Made by a program: the position numbers and the translations under genes
Shown here: positions 1-11,417 of the stretch, in pieces
Layout: every line of letters begins with the position of its first letter
Numbering within the stretch: position 1 is the stretch's first letter
Assembly: GCA_900095095.1 (NCBI GenBank)
Contig: FMBT01000383.1
Span: forward strand, 1-64,000
Source of the DNA: Fragilariopsis cylindrus CCMP1102
Taxonomy: Eukaryota > Bacillariophyta > Bacillariophyceae > Bacillariales > Bacillariaceae
Direction: 5' to 3'
Length of the DNA stretch: 64,000 bases
Notes under the pieces: model-generated
Databases searched by the model: none
Told to the model about the DNA's origin: nothing
What the model saw: the letters and a program-made list of their open reading frames with translations, nothing else

Positions 1-78
1 AAGGAGATATAAACATCACCGCCCACTAACAAACACTCGTATAAAAAGAGTCAATTAAATTAAATTAATTAAGCAAAT

Positions 79-768
79 ATGTCAAAACTTAACTCTGCAC
101 TTCTAGACAAGGCCGTCAAGGATATCCTTGCATACTCTTCTGGTGAAGATGTTCGTGTCAACGGAGCAGACAAAACCGGAAAGAAACGTAACTTCATTGA
201 AACTGTCGAAGCACAAATTTCTTTGAAGAATTATGATCCTGTCCGTGATAAGCGTTTCTCCGGAACTTTCAAACTTCCAACTGTACCACGCCCAAACTTG
301 AAGTGTTGTGTACTTGGAAATGCTGCCCATTGTGAACAAGCCGATCGTATCGGTGTTGAACACATGAGTGTTGAAGATTTGAAGAAATTGAACAAGAACA
401 AGAAGATGGTTAAGAAACTTGCCAAACGTTATGATTTCTTCATGGCATCTGACAATATGATTAAACAGATTCCACGTCTTTTAGGTCCTGGTCTTACCAA
501 GGCTGGTAAATTCCCTACCCTACTTGCTGGTGGAGATGATATGCAAGAAAAGATCGATGAGGTCAAGGCAACCATCAAGTTCCAAATGAAGAAGGTTATG
601 TGTCTTAATGTTGCTGTCGGAAACGTATCCATGGACCATCAACAAATCATTGTCAACACCCAATTAGCTGCCAATTTCCTTGCTTCTCTTTTAAAGAAGC
701 AATGGCAAAATATTGGATCCATCTACATCAAGTCGACTATGGGTCCTTCCATCCAGATTTACTTCTAA
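79..768 (+). CDS. RPL10A: 60S ribosomal protein uL1 (RPL10A)
   Basis: Single-exon gene for the cytosolic large-subunit protein uL1, which forms the mobile L1 stalk beside the ribosomal E site and binds 28S rRNA. The 229-residue product is close to the usual eukaryotic length of about 217. Recognisable conserved stretches are the N-terminal [15 protein letters not shown], the central [20 protein letters not shown] with [13 protein letters not shown], and the C-terminal [17 protein letters not shown]. The ATG follows an AT-rich leader, and 78 bases of 5' flank are in the window. The protein is basic and has no targeting peptide, so it is the cytosolic rather than an organellar L1. No intron is seen. 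Family assignment is secure. Confidence 0.97.
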   Translation: MSKLNSALLDKAVKDILAYSSGEDVRVNGADKTGKKRNFIETVEAQISLKNYDPVRDKRFSGTFKLPTVPRPNLKCCVLGNAAHCEQADRIGVEHMSVEDLKKLNKNKKMVKKLAKRYDFFMASDNMIKQIPRLLGPGLTKAGKFPTLLAGGDDMQEKIDEVKATIKFQMKKVMCLNVAVGNVSMDHQQIIVNTQLAANFLASLLKKQWQNIGSIYIKSTMGPSIQIYF

Positions 769-1776
769 ACTTATAGTAGTCCTACTACTAGTAGAAATAG
801 TAAGCACGATGTATTTATTAGCATTATATTTTTAAGCTATTCAAACTTTTTTGCATTTCTCAGTTCGTTTTATATATTCATGTTTAATGGAACACTTAAT
901 TCTATATCCAAATTAACTGAAACCAGCAGAAGCAATAGATACTATACGCATTCCATCCAGAGATTACACTTAATATGAGAGTAAGACCAAACTTAGACCA
1001 ATCATAACAATAAAAATATCTACATCAAGCAAATTCTGGTGTAAGGAATCATACACGCATACACGCATACACTTTAATAATTTAGTTGAATTTGATCTAT
1101 CTATTTTTGTCTGAAATACATTTAAATTTTCCACACAAGGCAAGTGTTGAGCAACATTATGAGATGAGCTATACTTGAATGTTGGTGTCTATGCTCCTAT
1201 TTCCATTGTGATTCTGTTGCTATGATCCTATTTTCACTGTGTTACAAAAGATATGACGATTGTTTGTAATATCATCATAACATAGTTATTTCAGCAACCA
1301 ACATTCAGTCTAGTAATCGAGGACATGAAATAGGGGGGGGGGGACAAAGAATGGAATAGTGAAGGCACAGAAGATTATTTCACTACATGAGTCCGTAGTT
1401 GCTCTGGTGATGTATATATGGTAGAAAGTCTATATCTTTTCTTCATTCAATTGCTGCTACAAAACTAGTTGTTTCCACCGTAGAGTAGTTATTACTTCAT
1501 TACTACTGTACAATAATACAATAATAGTACATACTAGTACATTGTACTATACATACTATAATACATAATACAATTTATCGCAGCTGCCACAAAATTCACA
1601 AAGACACAAGTTAAAAAATAAAAATAAAATCAGAAAAAGAAAACAGAACGCAATTTCAATCGATCGATTGACGAATTACGAATAAAGACGACGACGACGA
1701 CGACGACGAGAGACTTCTCTACACACTGTTCCTGTTGGTTTGCATAATAAATAAATTGTAAATTAACATTTCTATC
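769..1776. other. Intergenic region with simple repeats
   Basis: About 1 kb between the RPL10A and flavodoxin genes, AT-rich and without a convincing gene. It holds an 11-base G run at 1333-1343, a short acacgcat repeat near 1052-1072, a stretch of tag/tac-rich imperfect palindromes around 1500-1560, and seven GAC triplets at 1687-1707 that would lie in the flavodoxin promoter or 5' UTR. Confidence 0.6.
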
Positions 1777-2703
1777 ATGGCGATCTCTAAACAATGTACT
1801 GCCCCACTTATATTTCTAGCACTACCAGCATTAGCTGCTGCCTTTTCACAACCTCTTCGAAAACAGCAGCAGCAGCATTCTGCGCTTGATATGGCTAAAG
1901 TTGGAATCTTCTTTGGCACATCCACCGGAACAACTGCAGATGTTGCAGATCTTATTAAGGAGGCATTTGGTGATGATGCGGACGGGCCATTTGATATCGA
2001 TGAATTGGAAGCTGTTAAGGAAGATTTTGAAAAGTACGATGGCTTCATTGTTGGTACTCCAACATGGAATACAGGTGCGGATACGGAACGCTCAGGAACT
2101 GGATGGGATGAGGTGTATTACACGAAAATGCCCGAGCTGAAAATTGAAGGAAAACACGTCGCGGTATTTGGATGCGGTGATCAAATATCGTACGCTGAAA
2201 ACTTCGCCGATGCCACTGGTGAGCTTCATGATGTATTCGAAGATTTGGGTGCTAAAATGGGCTTTGGATACACGAGTCAGGAAGGGTACGAACATGAGGC
2301 GTCAAAATCTATACGTGAAGATAAATTCTGCGGCTTGTTGTGTGATGGAGTTAATCAGGAAGATCTAACAGATAAACGAGTCGTTAATTGGGTGTCTCAA
2401 CTAAAGACTGAGGGTTTCATGTCAGGATCTTCTTCTTCGTCTTCCACGCCAGTTACTGTTACTACTATTACGCCTGAAGAAGTTGCAGAAGTAGAACTCG
2501 TTGTCGAAGAAGAAGAAATCGTATTTCAAGATATTGACGAAAATTCTAATATCCTCGATGAGTCTATCAAACAACAAGGAGGCGTTACGAGCACAGGTTT
2601 CAAATCGTATTACAATGAAAAGACAAAGTCAACTATGTTTGTCTCAGCTGATGGGAGATCAGCTTACTACTCATCTGATGCTAACACCTCGTTTTCACCG
2701 TAG
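1777..2703 (+). CDS. Plastid-targeted long-chain flavodoxin with C-terminal extension
   Basis: Flavodoxin is an FMN electron carrier that replaces ferredoxin in photosynthetic electron transport, typically when iron is short. Residues 1-22 form a hydrophobic leader ending AAA before F23, the plastid import motif of diatoms. The flavodoxin fold covers about residues 39-214: the phosphate loop GTSTGTT (47-53), the loop TPTWNTG (94-100) followed by the long-chain insertion ERSGTGWDE, and FGCGDQ (131-136). The family normally ends near here. This protein continues for about 94 residues: a Ser run (217-223), an acidic segment (233-265), then a segment with GFKSYYNEKTKS and DGRSAYYSS. The extension is in one open frame and lacks splice signals, so it looks real. 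Fold and location are confident; the role of the extension is unknown. Confidence 0.93.
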   Translation: MAISKQCTAPLIFLALPALAAAFSQPLRKQQQQHSALDMAKVGIFFGTSTGTTADVADLIKEAFGDDADGPFDIDELEAVKEDFEKYDGFIVGTPTWNTGADTERSGTGWDEVYYTKMPELKIEGKHVAVFGCGDQISYAENFADATGELHDVFEDLGAKMGFGYTSQEGYEHEASKSIREDKFCGLLCDGVNQEDLTDKRVVNWVSQLKTEGFMSGSSSSSSTPVTVTTITPEEVAEVELVVEEEEIVFQDIDENSNILDESIKQQGGVTSTGFKSYYNEKTKSTMFVSADGRSAYYSSDANTSFSP

Positions 2704-2908
2704 CTCGGAAGAAAGAATCGACTAGATGTTACTTTAAACAATTTTTTAAGACAATTTAATAAATGAAAAAAAATCAAAATGGAATACAGTACTACTGCAT
2801 TCACACTGATGTATGAATATTCTCTAAACTTTTCATGCGTCAATTAAATTAATTGCGTTAGGATAGTCGAAGTGTTCTAAAATGATAAAAACATGTTATA
2901 GTTATCCC

Positions 2909-5900
2909 TTATACTGAATACTGGACTATTTCGTCCGAATCTGAATCTTTTTTATCATCATCAGATCCTTGAATGTCCGTCGTTCGTTGAAGTAATTTTA
3001 ACACTTTCTCGTTTAATTCTTCATGTTCCAATTCGACATTTGAATCGAAATTTGGCTGGTATGATACTTGTTCTTGAGTTTCTTGCAACGGTTGTTTTGT
3101 ATCAGATGCATTCATAATATGACCCCTATCATTCTGCAATAAACCATTTTCCATGGTTCCTTCTACCTCCATGGTTTCTTCTATCTCGTGATATTCTTCG
3201 TCAAACCTAATCGCGCCAGTATTATTTTTTGTCAATGCACTTATCCATGTCCTGCCGTCTTGTTTCCCTCTTTCTAATTCTTCTACAACATCACGTTCCC
3301 ATGCTGCCCTGAAGGCAACTTGCATGGTCTGGTTTAGTATACTGCTCACAGTTGTCCGGATCATGACACTAACATTATAGCCATAAATTGCAACTATCCT
3401 CCAACGATCGTTCCACTCGTAGTCAGCTTCCGCTGAGTTTCGGTGTAATCGACATACACGCGCAACGAAGCTACAAAGAAAGGCTGCTTCGTTAGGAAAA
3501 TATACAGCTTGCAGGCAATCAGCTCTACCAAGGATTATCAAGGCCTCTCTAGGAGTGCATTGCGTCAACTCTGGAAGCCTTCTACGATAGACAGTGTCAC
3601 TGTTTCCAGATTTCGTAGCCTGACTTGCAAACGACGCGGCCTGCTGTAAGCAATTGAAGGGATCATGACAAGTTGGAACTGCCGCCACCTCAAGAAGTGC
3701 AATGGATAGATTCAGACATGCTTTCTCTGCTGCAGTATGCGTGTAACACGATCGTAAATCAGCCGTAGCCTTATGGACTATCTGCATTTGCTCCTTTGCT
3801 CTAGAGATATGCGTCTCTGTTTGCATTTCCTGTAAAAAATCGATCTGCTTCCATACCATTTTCAGTTCTATGTTTGGGATTGGGATGAAGGTCGGACTCC
3901 TTGACCCCTCAATCCAATTTTTGATTTTTTCGTTCAACGACTTTTTAAATGATTTCGTACCCGTTTTGGAGCGTTTTCATCAATGGGCTGGTATTTTGAA
4001 TCTCCATTTACTAGTTGCCATTCATCATGCGCTGCTATTGTTGTAGCGGCTTCACCGATGTCAGAGTCCCACAAAGTTTCATCCAAACAGAATTGTGACT
4101 TTTCAGAACAAAATGAGATGAAGTATTTGAATATGAGAGAACAAGTTGATAACGTTTAAAAAAAATACAGTATTCGAATTACATATAAGAAATTGAGAAA
4201 CGATACTTACGAGTGGTAGCAACACACTCAAGGCTAATTGCTGAGACGTATTCGATACTCTTTTATCTGTCTCAGATTTTGACAGGTGAATACACAATGC
4301 CGCATAGCCCAGGAAAAAATCCAAGGCTTCTTCTTCCGCATATCTTGTAATTGGTGATTGACCCAAAGTATCTTCTCGGCTTTGGATTTCGGTATTAAAC
4401 CATTCCGACTGCTGCACAAGACTTAATTTTCCAGAGAAGTCTAATTTTGGAATTGGATGTTGCATTTCGGCTATCATTTCCCATTGGCGTTTTAATTCAT
4501 CTTCCACTGTCCCAGGAAGGCAACCAGCGAGCCTTCTACCTCTAATATATACTCCAAAGTGTTTGTCCCGTCCATATCTTCGATTTAGCAATTTCAAAGT
4601 AAATTCTTCACTCTCCCAGCCGGAAAAAAGAGAAACATTACACGCAACAGCAAAATTGTAAACGCAAATAGAAAGCACCCGGAATTCTGTTGGCTGCCAC
4701 GATGATGTAAGTGGAAAAGATTTTGATTCCTGGAGACTCATCATACTCGTCTCATTAATATCATTTAGTTCTGGAATTGAGCTACCGCAGAGGAAGGAAA
4801 TGATAGTTGTACATTGACTGACTAAAGTCTTGAGGACTGAATACGAAAGTTCTTTTAATACCCTTGTTGAGAGCCATCGAATGCATTTAGCAACAACCTT
4901 AACAATCTGAAAAAAAGAGAAAAAAAGGAGAGCATAAGAATCTACGGTACTGCAACTGGGCAAAATACTCCTAGCATAAACCTCATTAGACACTCACCTC
5001 TACGCAAACAGGGGGTAATCTCCCGTTTTCTATGGACCACACCGACGGAACGATACTTTCCACACACGATAAAACAGTCTGTGCGATCTCCAGCTGTGCA
5101 ACTCTATCAAGACAAGGGCTTTTAGGGAAAGCGCGCTTCCTCTCTTTGGATTCATCAATACTCTCGATATCAAATTTACAACCGGCTAGAATCACCTTCA
5201 GAAGCTGATTCTTCCTGAAGTTTATATTCGGTGTGATTTCATCTCTTGAACGTAGGAGCTCGTTGATCAAACCTACACGTTTTAAAGTTTCAATATGACG
5301 GCGGAAACACGGCGAAAAATGGAGAGCCCATTCGTGTTCTTTATTGGTCTTTCTGAGAATATCTGCAAGAAACGCGTATGCTCCTGTGCGACTAAGCTGT
5401 TCCGTCATCGCTCTTCGGAACAGAAACCAGTATGGTTCCGAGGAAATGCTAGTTTCACTATCACCCTCTGCGAACCATTTTCTATCTTCTTGTTCCAGAT
5501 CGTCAATAGCTTCTAGACACTTTGCTGCAATAAAATTACGACCACCTTCACCAATGAGAGCAAGCCCATAAAGTACACGTAGTTCTGGTGTAAGGCCTCC
5601 TTTGCGGAGGGAGTCTACAAGCGGCGACTCTTCATCATCATCGTCGAGAAGTATTTCTTCGTCAGACAAGTAAGGGGAATCGCCTTCGTTATCTGAATCA
5701 TTGCCATCGTCGTAAGCGTCTAAGAAGAACGGAGAATCTATCAATTTCTGTTGCCATTCGTCGGCTTTCTTTTTTACCTCAATTGCTGCGTCATGGCGCC
5801 GGGCTCTGTCTTTCATATAACAAGACACATCATCTCCTACAAGCCTTGCTCCTTCATACAGCTCTAGTCCATGGAGATGTTTCATGAGCTCCGAGGCTAT

Positions 5901-8219
5901 GGAGCATACTTGTCTTATCGACCCTGTAAGAGGCAATGGATTTGCATTCATCCCTATAATTCTTTCCTCTTGTTCTTCGGTGTTTGAAGAAACTCCTGTT
6001 TCCTTTTGACTATATTCCTTCACTAATGTAAGTATTGTTGCATCATGTGACTTCAAAAGCTGACTTCGAACAAACTCTCTAGCCTTCGCTGCTTCAGACT
6101 CCGGTAAGATAGTCATATCACTCGTTGTTTTGTCAAAAGCCTCAAGTTCCCGTGATTGATTCGAAATGATTATTTTCTTCTCTTTCTCTAGCTGTGGTTC
6201 CATTCTATTTATGACGTCATTCTCACTGTCTGGCGGCTTTGTTTTTATACCCTCATTGTCAGTTATTTCTCCATCTTTATTTTCTTCGACTTCTTCCAGT
6301 GTAGCCTCCTGCTTTGACTCATCAACTTCCAGCTGTGATTCTATTCTATTTATCACGTCATTCTCATTGTCTGACGGCTTTATTTTTATACCATCATTGT
6401 CAGTTATTTCTCCATCTTTATTTTCTTCAACTTCTTCTAGTGTAGCCTCCTGCTTTGACTCCTCCACTTCCAAAGACTGTCGCTCGAGCTTTAGTTCGGA
6501 TTCATTCTGAATATGACTATTAGTTCCATTTATTTTCGAACGACATTCCCCTGTACGATTTGTTTTATCCATAATTCTATTTCGAATCCAGGTGAGAAAA
6601 CCTTTCGTATTTGCTGTCCCAGCTGCTGCTTCAAGTGCAAGTGATAGAGCCTGAAGCCGTCGTTCCTGCCAATCGAATACCTTAGAAAACTTTCGTAGCC
6701 ACCTTCTCAACATATAGTTCTCGTTTCTTTGGATTCCATTGTTCCACTGAATGCATTCATGTCCAAGACGTAGCATGAGATCAGAATATAACATCCAAGC
6801 TTTGTAGCTAGACTGGAAATCACTGCCAGCGTTATTCTTCAAATCTGTCAGGATGGACAGGGCATTTGACAAGTTTCCAAGCTCCATATGCATCATGGCT
6901 AATTTTGCTGGTACGTCGATTCCTGGAGGCTTCTGATTGTCGGCAACACCATAGTCTCTAAGCGCTTCATTTTGCCATCGTAGTCTTTCTGAAACATGAT
7001 ACTCGCAGAGTTCTTTGGAAAGATTCGGCAAGGTGGCAACGTCGTGATGAACATTAGCAATATCAATCGCAGAATCTCCAGCCCGGACCCATAAGGTGAA
7101 GTCTTTCTTACAAAGGATGGCTGCAACATGATGAGATCCATACGCCTTAGTCGCAAGAATACGCTGATCAGCTAAATTACGGTCAGGAATTGTGTCTTCT
7201 TTCATTGTTCTGGGATCCACATTATTATTGCTGCTTGCTTCTCCCACGTCTTTCTTATCTTCTTCGTTTTGAGTGGCTAGTGTACCACCCGATTTTCCTT
7301 TCATCTCTTGATACTGTTTACGACTTTCTCTTAGCATATCTTCATAGACCATTCCAAGCGAAGAATACACTTGTGGAGCAGAAGGCGCAGCTAGAGCGAC
7401 TGCTTTTAATATTTCAATTGCTAATTTTGGTTGGCCTCTTGCGTGTGCTGCGAGTGCATCACCGTGTTTCTGAGCCATCTTAAAGGACTGAAAGTTCCGT
7501 AGTCGGTACATCTTACGCCTTTTTTTCCCACTTAGACCAGATGCTTTGTTAGTTGATTTTTTATAATTTCCCCGCTTTTGAGAACTATTAGGTAGAGACT
7601 TTCGCGATTCACCTTCCCCTCGTTCTTGAGCATCATTGTCGCTTCTTGTTTTGTTTATCACTGTTTCATGAATTTCGTCGGTGTCAGAGTATTCCTCGTC
7701 TTCGTCATCTCCATCAACGCCGTCTTCGATTTTTTCAACGCATTCTCCATCATCCCCGATGTTTGCGTTATTGTCGTTTGGAATATTTTGAAAGACTACA
7801 CTTCCTTGGATAACTTTATCTCCCATGGCTGTTTTTGATCCTCGAAGTCGTTTCCTTTTTTTACCAGCGTCATCGCCGTTAAGATTGTCAGCGTCGTACT
7901 CTAATTCGTCTTCCTCACCCAAAATGACTCGATCTTGGGCATCTCCCTTCTCCAATAGTCTTCGTTTCTGAGTCCGGATTTTCGATACATCTCGTGGGAC
8001 TATTCGTCGACGATGTCCTGTTTTTCCTTTAGCAAAACCAGTTACTTCCATTTCCTGGTGCAAGGATTCAATCTCGCGTTCGCGTCTGAGTCGATTCTTC
8101 TTCTTCTTCTTCTCATCATTGTCGTCATTATCGGCACTATTCGATATACCCTTTTCACCAGCTATTGGAACTTCGCTATCTTCATTGTTGGCGTTAGCAT
8201 TGCTACTAAGATCATCCAT
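2909..8219 (-). CDS. TPR protein resembling TFIIIC subunit GTF3C3/TFC4
   Basis: Four exons are inferred on the minus strand: 8219-4998, 4906-4211, 4098-3961 and 3829-2909. The introns of 91, 112 and 131 nt all fall in phase 0 with GT-AG ends (GTGAGT, GTAAGT, GTACGA donors), giving about 1,658 residues. The ATG at 8219 is used because the open frame upstream of it has no ATG. An acidic and Lys-rich N-terminus precedes TPR-like helices (HGDALAAHARGQPKLAIEIL, then APSAPQVYSSLGMVYED, LWVRAGD, KLAMMHMELGNLSNALSIL). This pattern is typical of TFC4/GTF3C3, which bridges TFIIIC to TFIIIB on tRNA and 5S genes. It is longer than the roughly 900-1,025 residues usual for the family. The last exon (acidic, EELNEKVLKLLQR) is not recognisable by itself. 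A different TPR scaffold remains possible. The gene is divergent from the DUF4336 gene. Confidence 0.62.
6190..6471 (-). repeat. Tandem duplication 2 x 141 bp inside the TFIIIC-like gene
   Basis: Two adjacent 141-bp copies (6190-6330 and 6331-6471) encode 47-residue acidic repeats sharing SKQEATLEEVEENKDGEITD. The copies differ at a few bases and residues. The frame is kept, so the duplication lengthens a disordered acidic linker of the coding exon. Confidence 0.9.
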
Positions 8220-8796
8220 CTTCTCTTTTTGGGAGCGTTGAAGCAATGATCGTCGATCCGTTCAGAAAAAAAAATCACGAAGCAACTTCTTGTGCATTTA
8301 AAACAGTGGCGAAATCTGACATATGAGCTTTTTGCTCGAGATTGGAAAATAATAGAGAGGGCAATGTGTATTGTGCTCGCTTTGTCCGTTTGTACCTTTC
8401 TTTTTCTTGTGGAGCTGAGTTGTTGGTTTGTTGTTACTGTCGTTCGAGGTTTTGCGGACAAACAAATAAATAAATTTTGTTGAAGGATCTCCCATACTCA
8501 ATAAGTAATAAGTACTCTAGAGATGATATGATTTATATGTATGTATGCATGGTACTTATACGTCATAAATCTCTTGACAGAATTTTTTGTAACTTCGAGT
8601 TTTTTAATCACAAAATAAGAATGATGACGAGAGAAGGACGAAGATGAGAAGTACGGTAGGCTACTTAGAAGTACGGTAGGCTACTTCGAAGTACGGCACC
8701 CGGTATTCACAATATTATGGGTACTGAGTAATAAAGGTGAAATTGATACTGAATCGAAGATAGCTAAGCGTTGATAAAGTGCTCGTAATTAAAATA
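8220..8796. promoter_or_regulatory. Divergent intergenic region with 20-bp tandem repeat
   Basis: Shared upstream region of the TFIIIC-like gene (minus) and the DUF4336 gene (plus). It carries two and a half copies of a 20-bp unit starting gaagtacggtaggctact at 8648, 8668 and 8688. Each full unit can fold because gaagta and tacttc are inverted. No gene is seen. Confidence 0.55.
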
Positions 8797-10118
8797 ATGT
8801 TGGCGGTAATGGGATACAAAAATTCGTTTGCTTATCTCTTTCTGATCAATCTTTTGCCTATAGAAATATCATCTCTATCGCTGGGTTCAAGTAATACTCA
8901 TGACATCGCGTCTCTTTTAGAGAACGCAAAAAATATTGATGATAATCTAGCAAATGGAGAAAAACTAGGGAAGTATTCTGAGAGTTCCTGGTCTAATCGG
9001 TGAGTGTCTATCTCGTTAGTTATACCTTGAAACATTTTTCATGTTATCGGACACGTCAATACACGCCTATTACTGCCTTTCCTAATCAAAAGACACAATC
9101 ACTTTCTTTAATAATCCTTTCACATTTCCTATACCACAATTGATGACATAGACTAGGAACTGTATTGACTCCGGCAGCAAATGGAGTATATACAGGTGAT
9201 CGTGCATTTTATTGGAACAAAATTGATGTAGGTGGACGGATGTGTGTAATTCAACTTGACGATGGAGATTTGTGGGTCCACTCTCCGTTGACTTAGATCA
9301 AGAAACAAAAACTGCAGTCGATAAATTAGGAACTGTGAAGTATGTTGTGTCACCAAATTACGAGCATTTAAAATATGCGAAAAAATGGAGTAAGGCATAT
9401 CCAGACGCATTCATGTGGGGTTGTCCTGGACTAACAGAGAGACTTCCTGACATCGAATGGGAAGGGGAGATCCCTTTTGGTCTACTGAGACCATCCGAGT
9501 CGGTGAATAAATTAAACAATTGTTGGGATTTTGATGTTATCACTCCCTTGCATCTGAAAACGGAGGTACGTTGCGTTCAATCTATAATATCGAAATCGTA
9601 GTAGTAATTGAAATTTTGTTCTTATATATCTTTTGAGCACAAAACCACACCAATTTATACTCACAAATAAATATGCGTACGGTATTGCTTTTATTTTTGT
9701 GTCAACCATGCGATTTCTACAAGTAGAACAACCCATTCACTAAGACGCCATTCTTCAATGAAGTGATTTTTTATCACAAACCATCCAAATCATTATTGAC
9801 GACTGATATTTACTGGAATTACCCCCAAGTAGATGGGGTGCCCAATTCTCATTTGTCGGGTAACAATGACGACGGTGGGTTGGCACCTTCAGTTCCCTCA
9901 ATTCCATTCGGCTCCTTTTATGGAAATTTGGTATGGATAAAATATATCTTCCGTTCTACAAAAAACTCATGATCAACGATAGAAAATATTATGATGAAAC
10001 TATCAAAGTGGTACTCGAAGAATGGGACATTGATACCTTGATTCCCTGCCACGGCGATATCATCAGGGGGAAAGAAAAAATCCAACAGGTATTATCTAGT
10101 CATTTTAAGATCAATTAA
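8797..10118 (+). CDS. DUF4336 (metallo-beta-lactamase-like) protein, frame interrupted
   Basis: Three exons are inferred: 8797-8999, 9152-9565 and 9727-10118, with introns of 152 and 161 nt (donors GTGAGT and GTACGT). The ATG at 8797 gives a hydrophobic leader (FAYLFLINLLPIEISSLSLG), so export or plastid import is likely. Family signatures are GDLWVHSP, KYVVSPNYEHLKYAKKW, PDAFMWGCPGL, EVIFYHKPSKSLLTTDIYW and a C-terminal LIPCHGDII. The function of DUF4336 is not established; the fold is related to metallo-beta-lactamases. Reading changes frame by minus one near 9287 (after LWVHSP) and again near 9935 (before KIYLPFYKKLM). Either break is explained by one missing G beside existing Gs. The gene is therefore a recent pseudogene or carries two assembly errors. 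The family call is firm and the coding state uncertain. Confidence 0.72.
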
Positions 10119-10300
10119 CACTTTAGAGCGTTTCGAAATTAAATTAATAATACTGTAACGATCATAATCACAATCATAAAAAGAAGGCTCTACTGTGCGT
10201 GCTTTGTTCAAATAAACAATATGTAGTAGCTTTTTGTAAAATATGCGTTTTAGTCGTAAGACCACAATGACTTCTTATAATAATACAAAATAATCATTCT

Positions 10301-10770
10301 TTACCAATCAGCTGTACCCTCAAATTGATTAGAATTTGCTGGACTAATTCCATTCTTCGCTAATAACTCAGCAAGCGGTGAATCATGCTTGATTTTTCCA
10401 CTCATGAAGGGGTAGAATTTTCCTGGTGGGCCTGGATTTTTAATCAGTTCTTCTTTAATAATATCTTCGATGACCTCTCTACCATGAGCAATATTGAAAA
10501 CCTTTTCAGCGGCCTTTGCAGGAACAACAACTACACCATCTTGATCGCCGACAATAGCATCCCCAGGCCGTACTACCGTACCACTTACACTAATGACACC
10601 ATTACACTCCCATGGTTGCATAGCGGCAGGTCCCTGACGAGCAGTTGTAGAATGGGAAAAGCACTGTTTTGACGCGAATTCAAGATTGATATATTTAATT
10701 GACAACAAGTGAGTCAGTCGAAGCGAGAATATTGTTTTCTGAATCGTGTAATGCAAATATACATCGGTCG

Positions 10771-10805
<35 letters not shown>

Positions 10806-11417
10806 AGGTACTTACCGGAAAACCATAATTAATAATCTCATCGGTATCACGGACACTTCCATCTGTTACGAGACCACCGATTTCTCTTTGTTTCAATCTT
10901 AGGAATTTAATATCTCCTCCAACACTTTCGTCAGGACCACAACTGGACATGACCAAAACCTGGAAGTATATATATATTAATAAGGGTGAGAAACGTAAAT
11001 ATGAAATGGGGAGAAAGATGGTTCGGAAACGAATACGTGCTATTATATTATGTTATTCTCTCTGGTAAGACATATACGTACCTCATTAGGGCCGCACAAT
11101 TCAAAGGCCTCGTATTCTGGAGACATACCACCAGGAGGTTTGTCTTGTGCAATATCAGGTCGAGCAGGAACAAAATTGAGTGTTACTGCACGTCCACAAC
11201 ATTTCATTCCACTTGTTAATGGTCGTGAGTTGTCAATTTGAGCCGATGGCCATCCCATCACCCATAACCCATCGACGAGTGCCTGTGTTGAAAGTGATCC
11301 TAGCTTTTGAAGCATCTCATCGGAGATCTCACCACCAGCGGCAGGTCCCATTGCGAAAGACCTCGAGATAACATTTCGAGATGAAAATAAGGTACGACGG
11401 AAAGTAGATGACAACAT
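10301..11417 (-). CDS. RraA-like / HMG aldolase family protein
   Basis: Three exons are inferred: 11417-11082, 10959-10816 and 10663-10301. The introns of 122 and 152 nt are in phase 0, giving 280 residues. The family (RraA, formerly menG-like) includes divalent-metal 4-hydroxy-4-methyl-2-oxoglutarate aldolases and oxaloacetate decarboxylases, as well as the bacterial RNase E inhibitor. The signature GGLVTDGSVRD (140-150) carries the metal- and substrate-site Arg149 and Asp150. It is followed by PWECNGVISVSGTVVRPGDAIVGDQDGVVVVP, present here in the third exon. The N-terminus (SSTFRRTLFSSRNVISRSFA) is Arg/Ser-rich without acids, like a mitochondrial presequence. Intron 2 holds a (TA)n run at 10772-10802. 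An aldolase role is more likely than RNase regulation in a eukaryote, but the substrate cannot be read from sequence. Confidence 0.88.
10772..10802. repeat. (TA)n microsatellite in RraA-like intron 2
   Basis: About 15 uninterrupted TA dinucleotides lie inside the second intron of the RraA-like gene. Length polymorphism is likely; no coding effect is expected. Confidence 0.9.

Noticed and set aside
1333-1343. Poly-G tracts (also 63538-63550) as functional signals
   Set aside because: Plain homopolymers in non-coding DNA; no associated motif, and their lengths are unreliable in assemblies.
7190-7483. Plus-strand ORFs antisense to the TFIIIC-like exon (also 5295-5571, 6166-6510, 7626-7838, 8013-8249)
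   Set aside because: All are antisense shadows of the long minus-strand coding exon.
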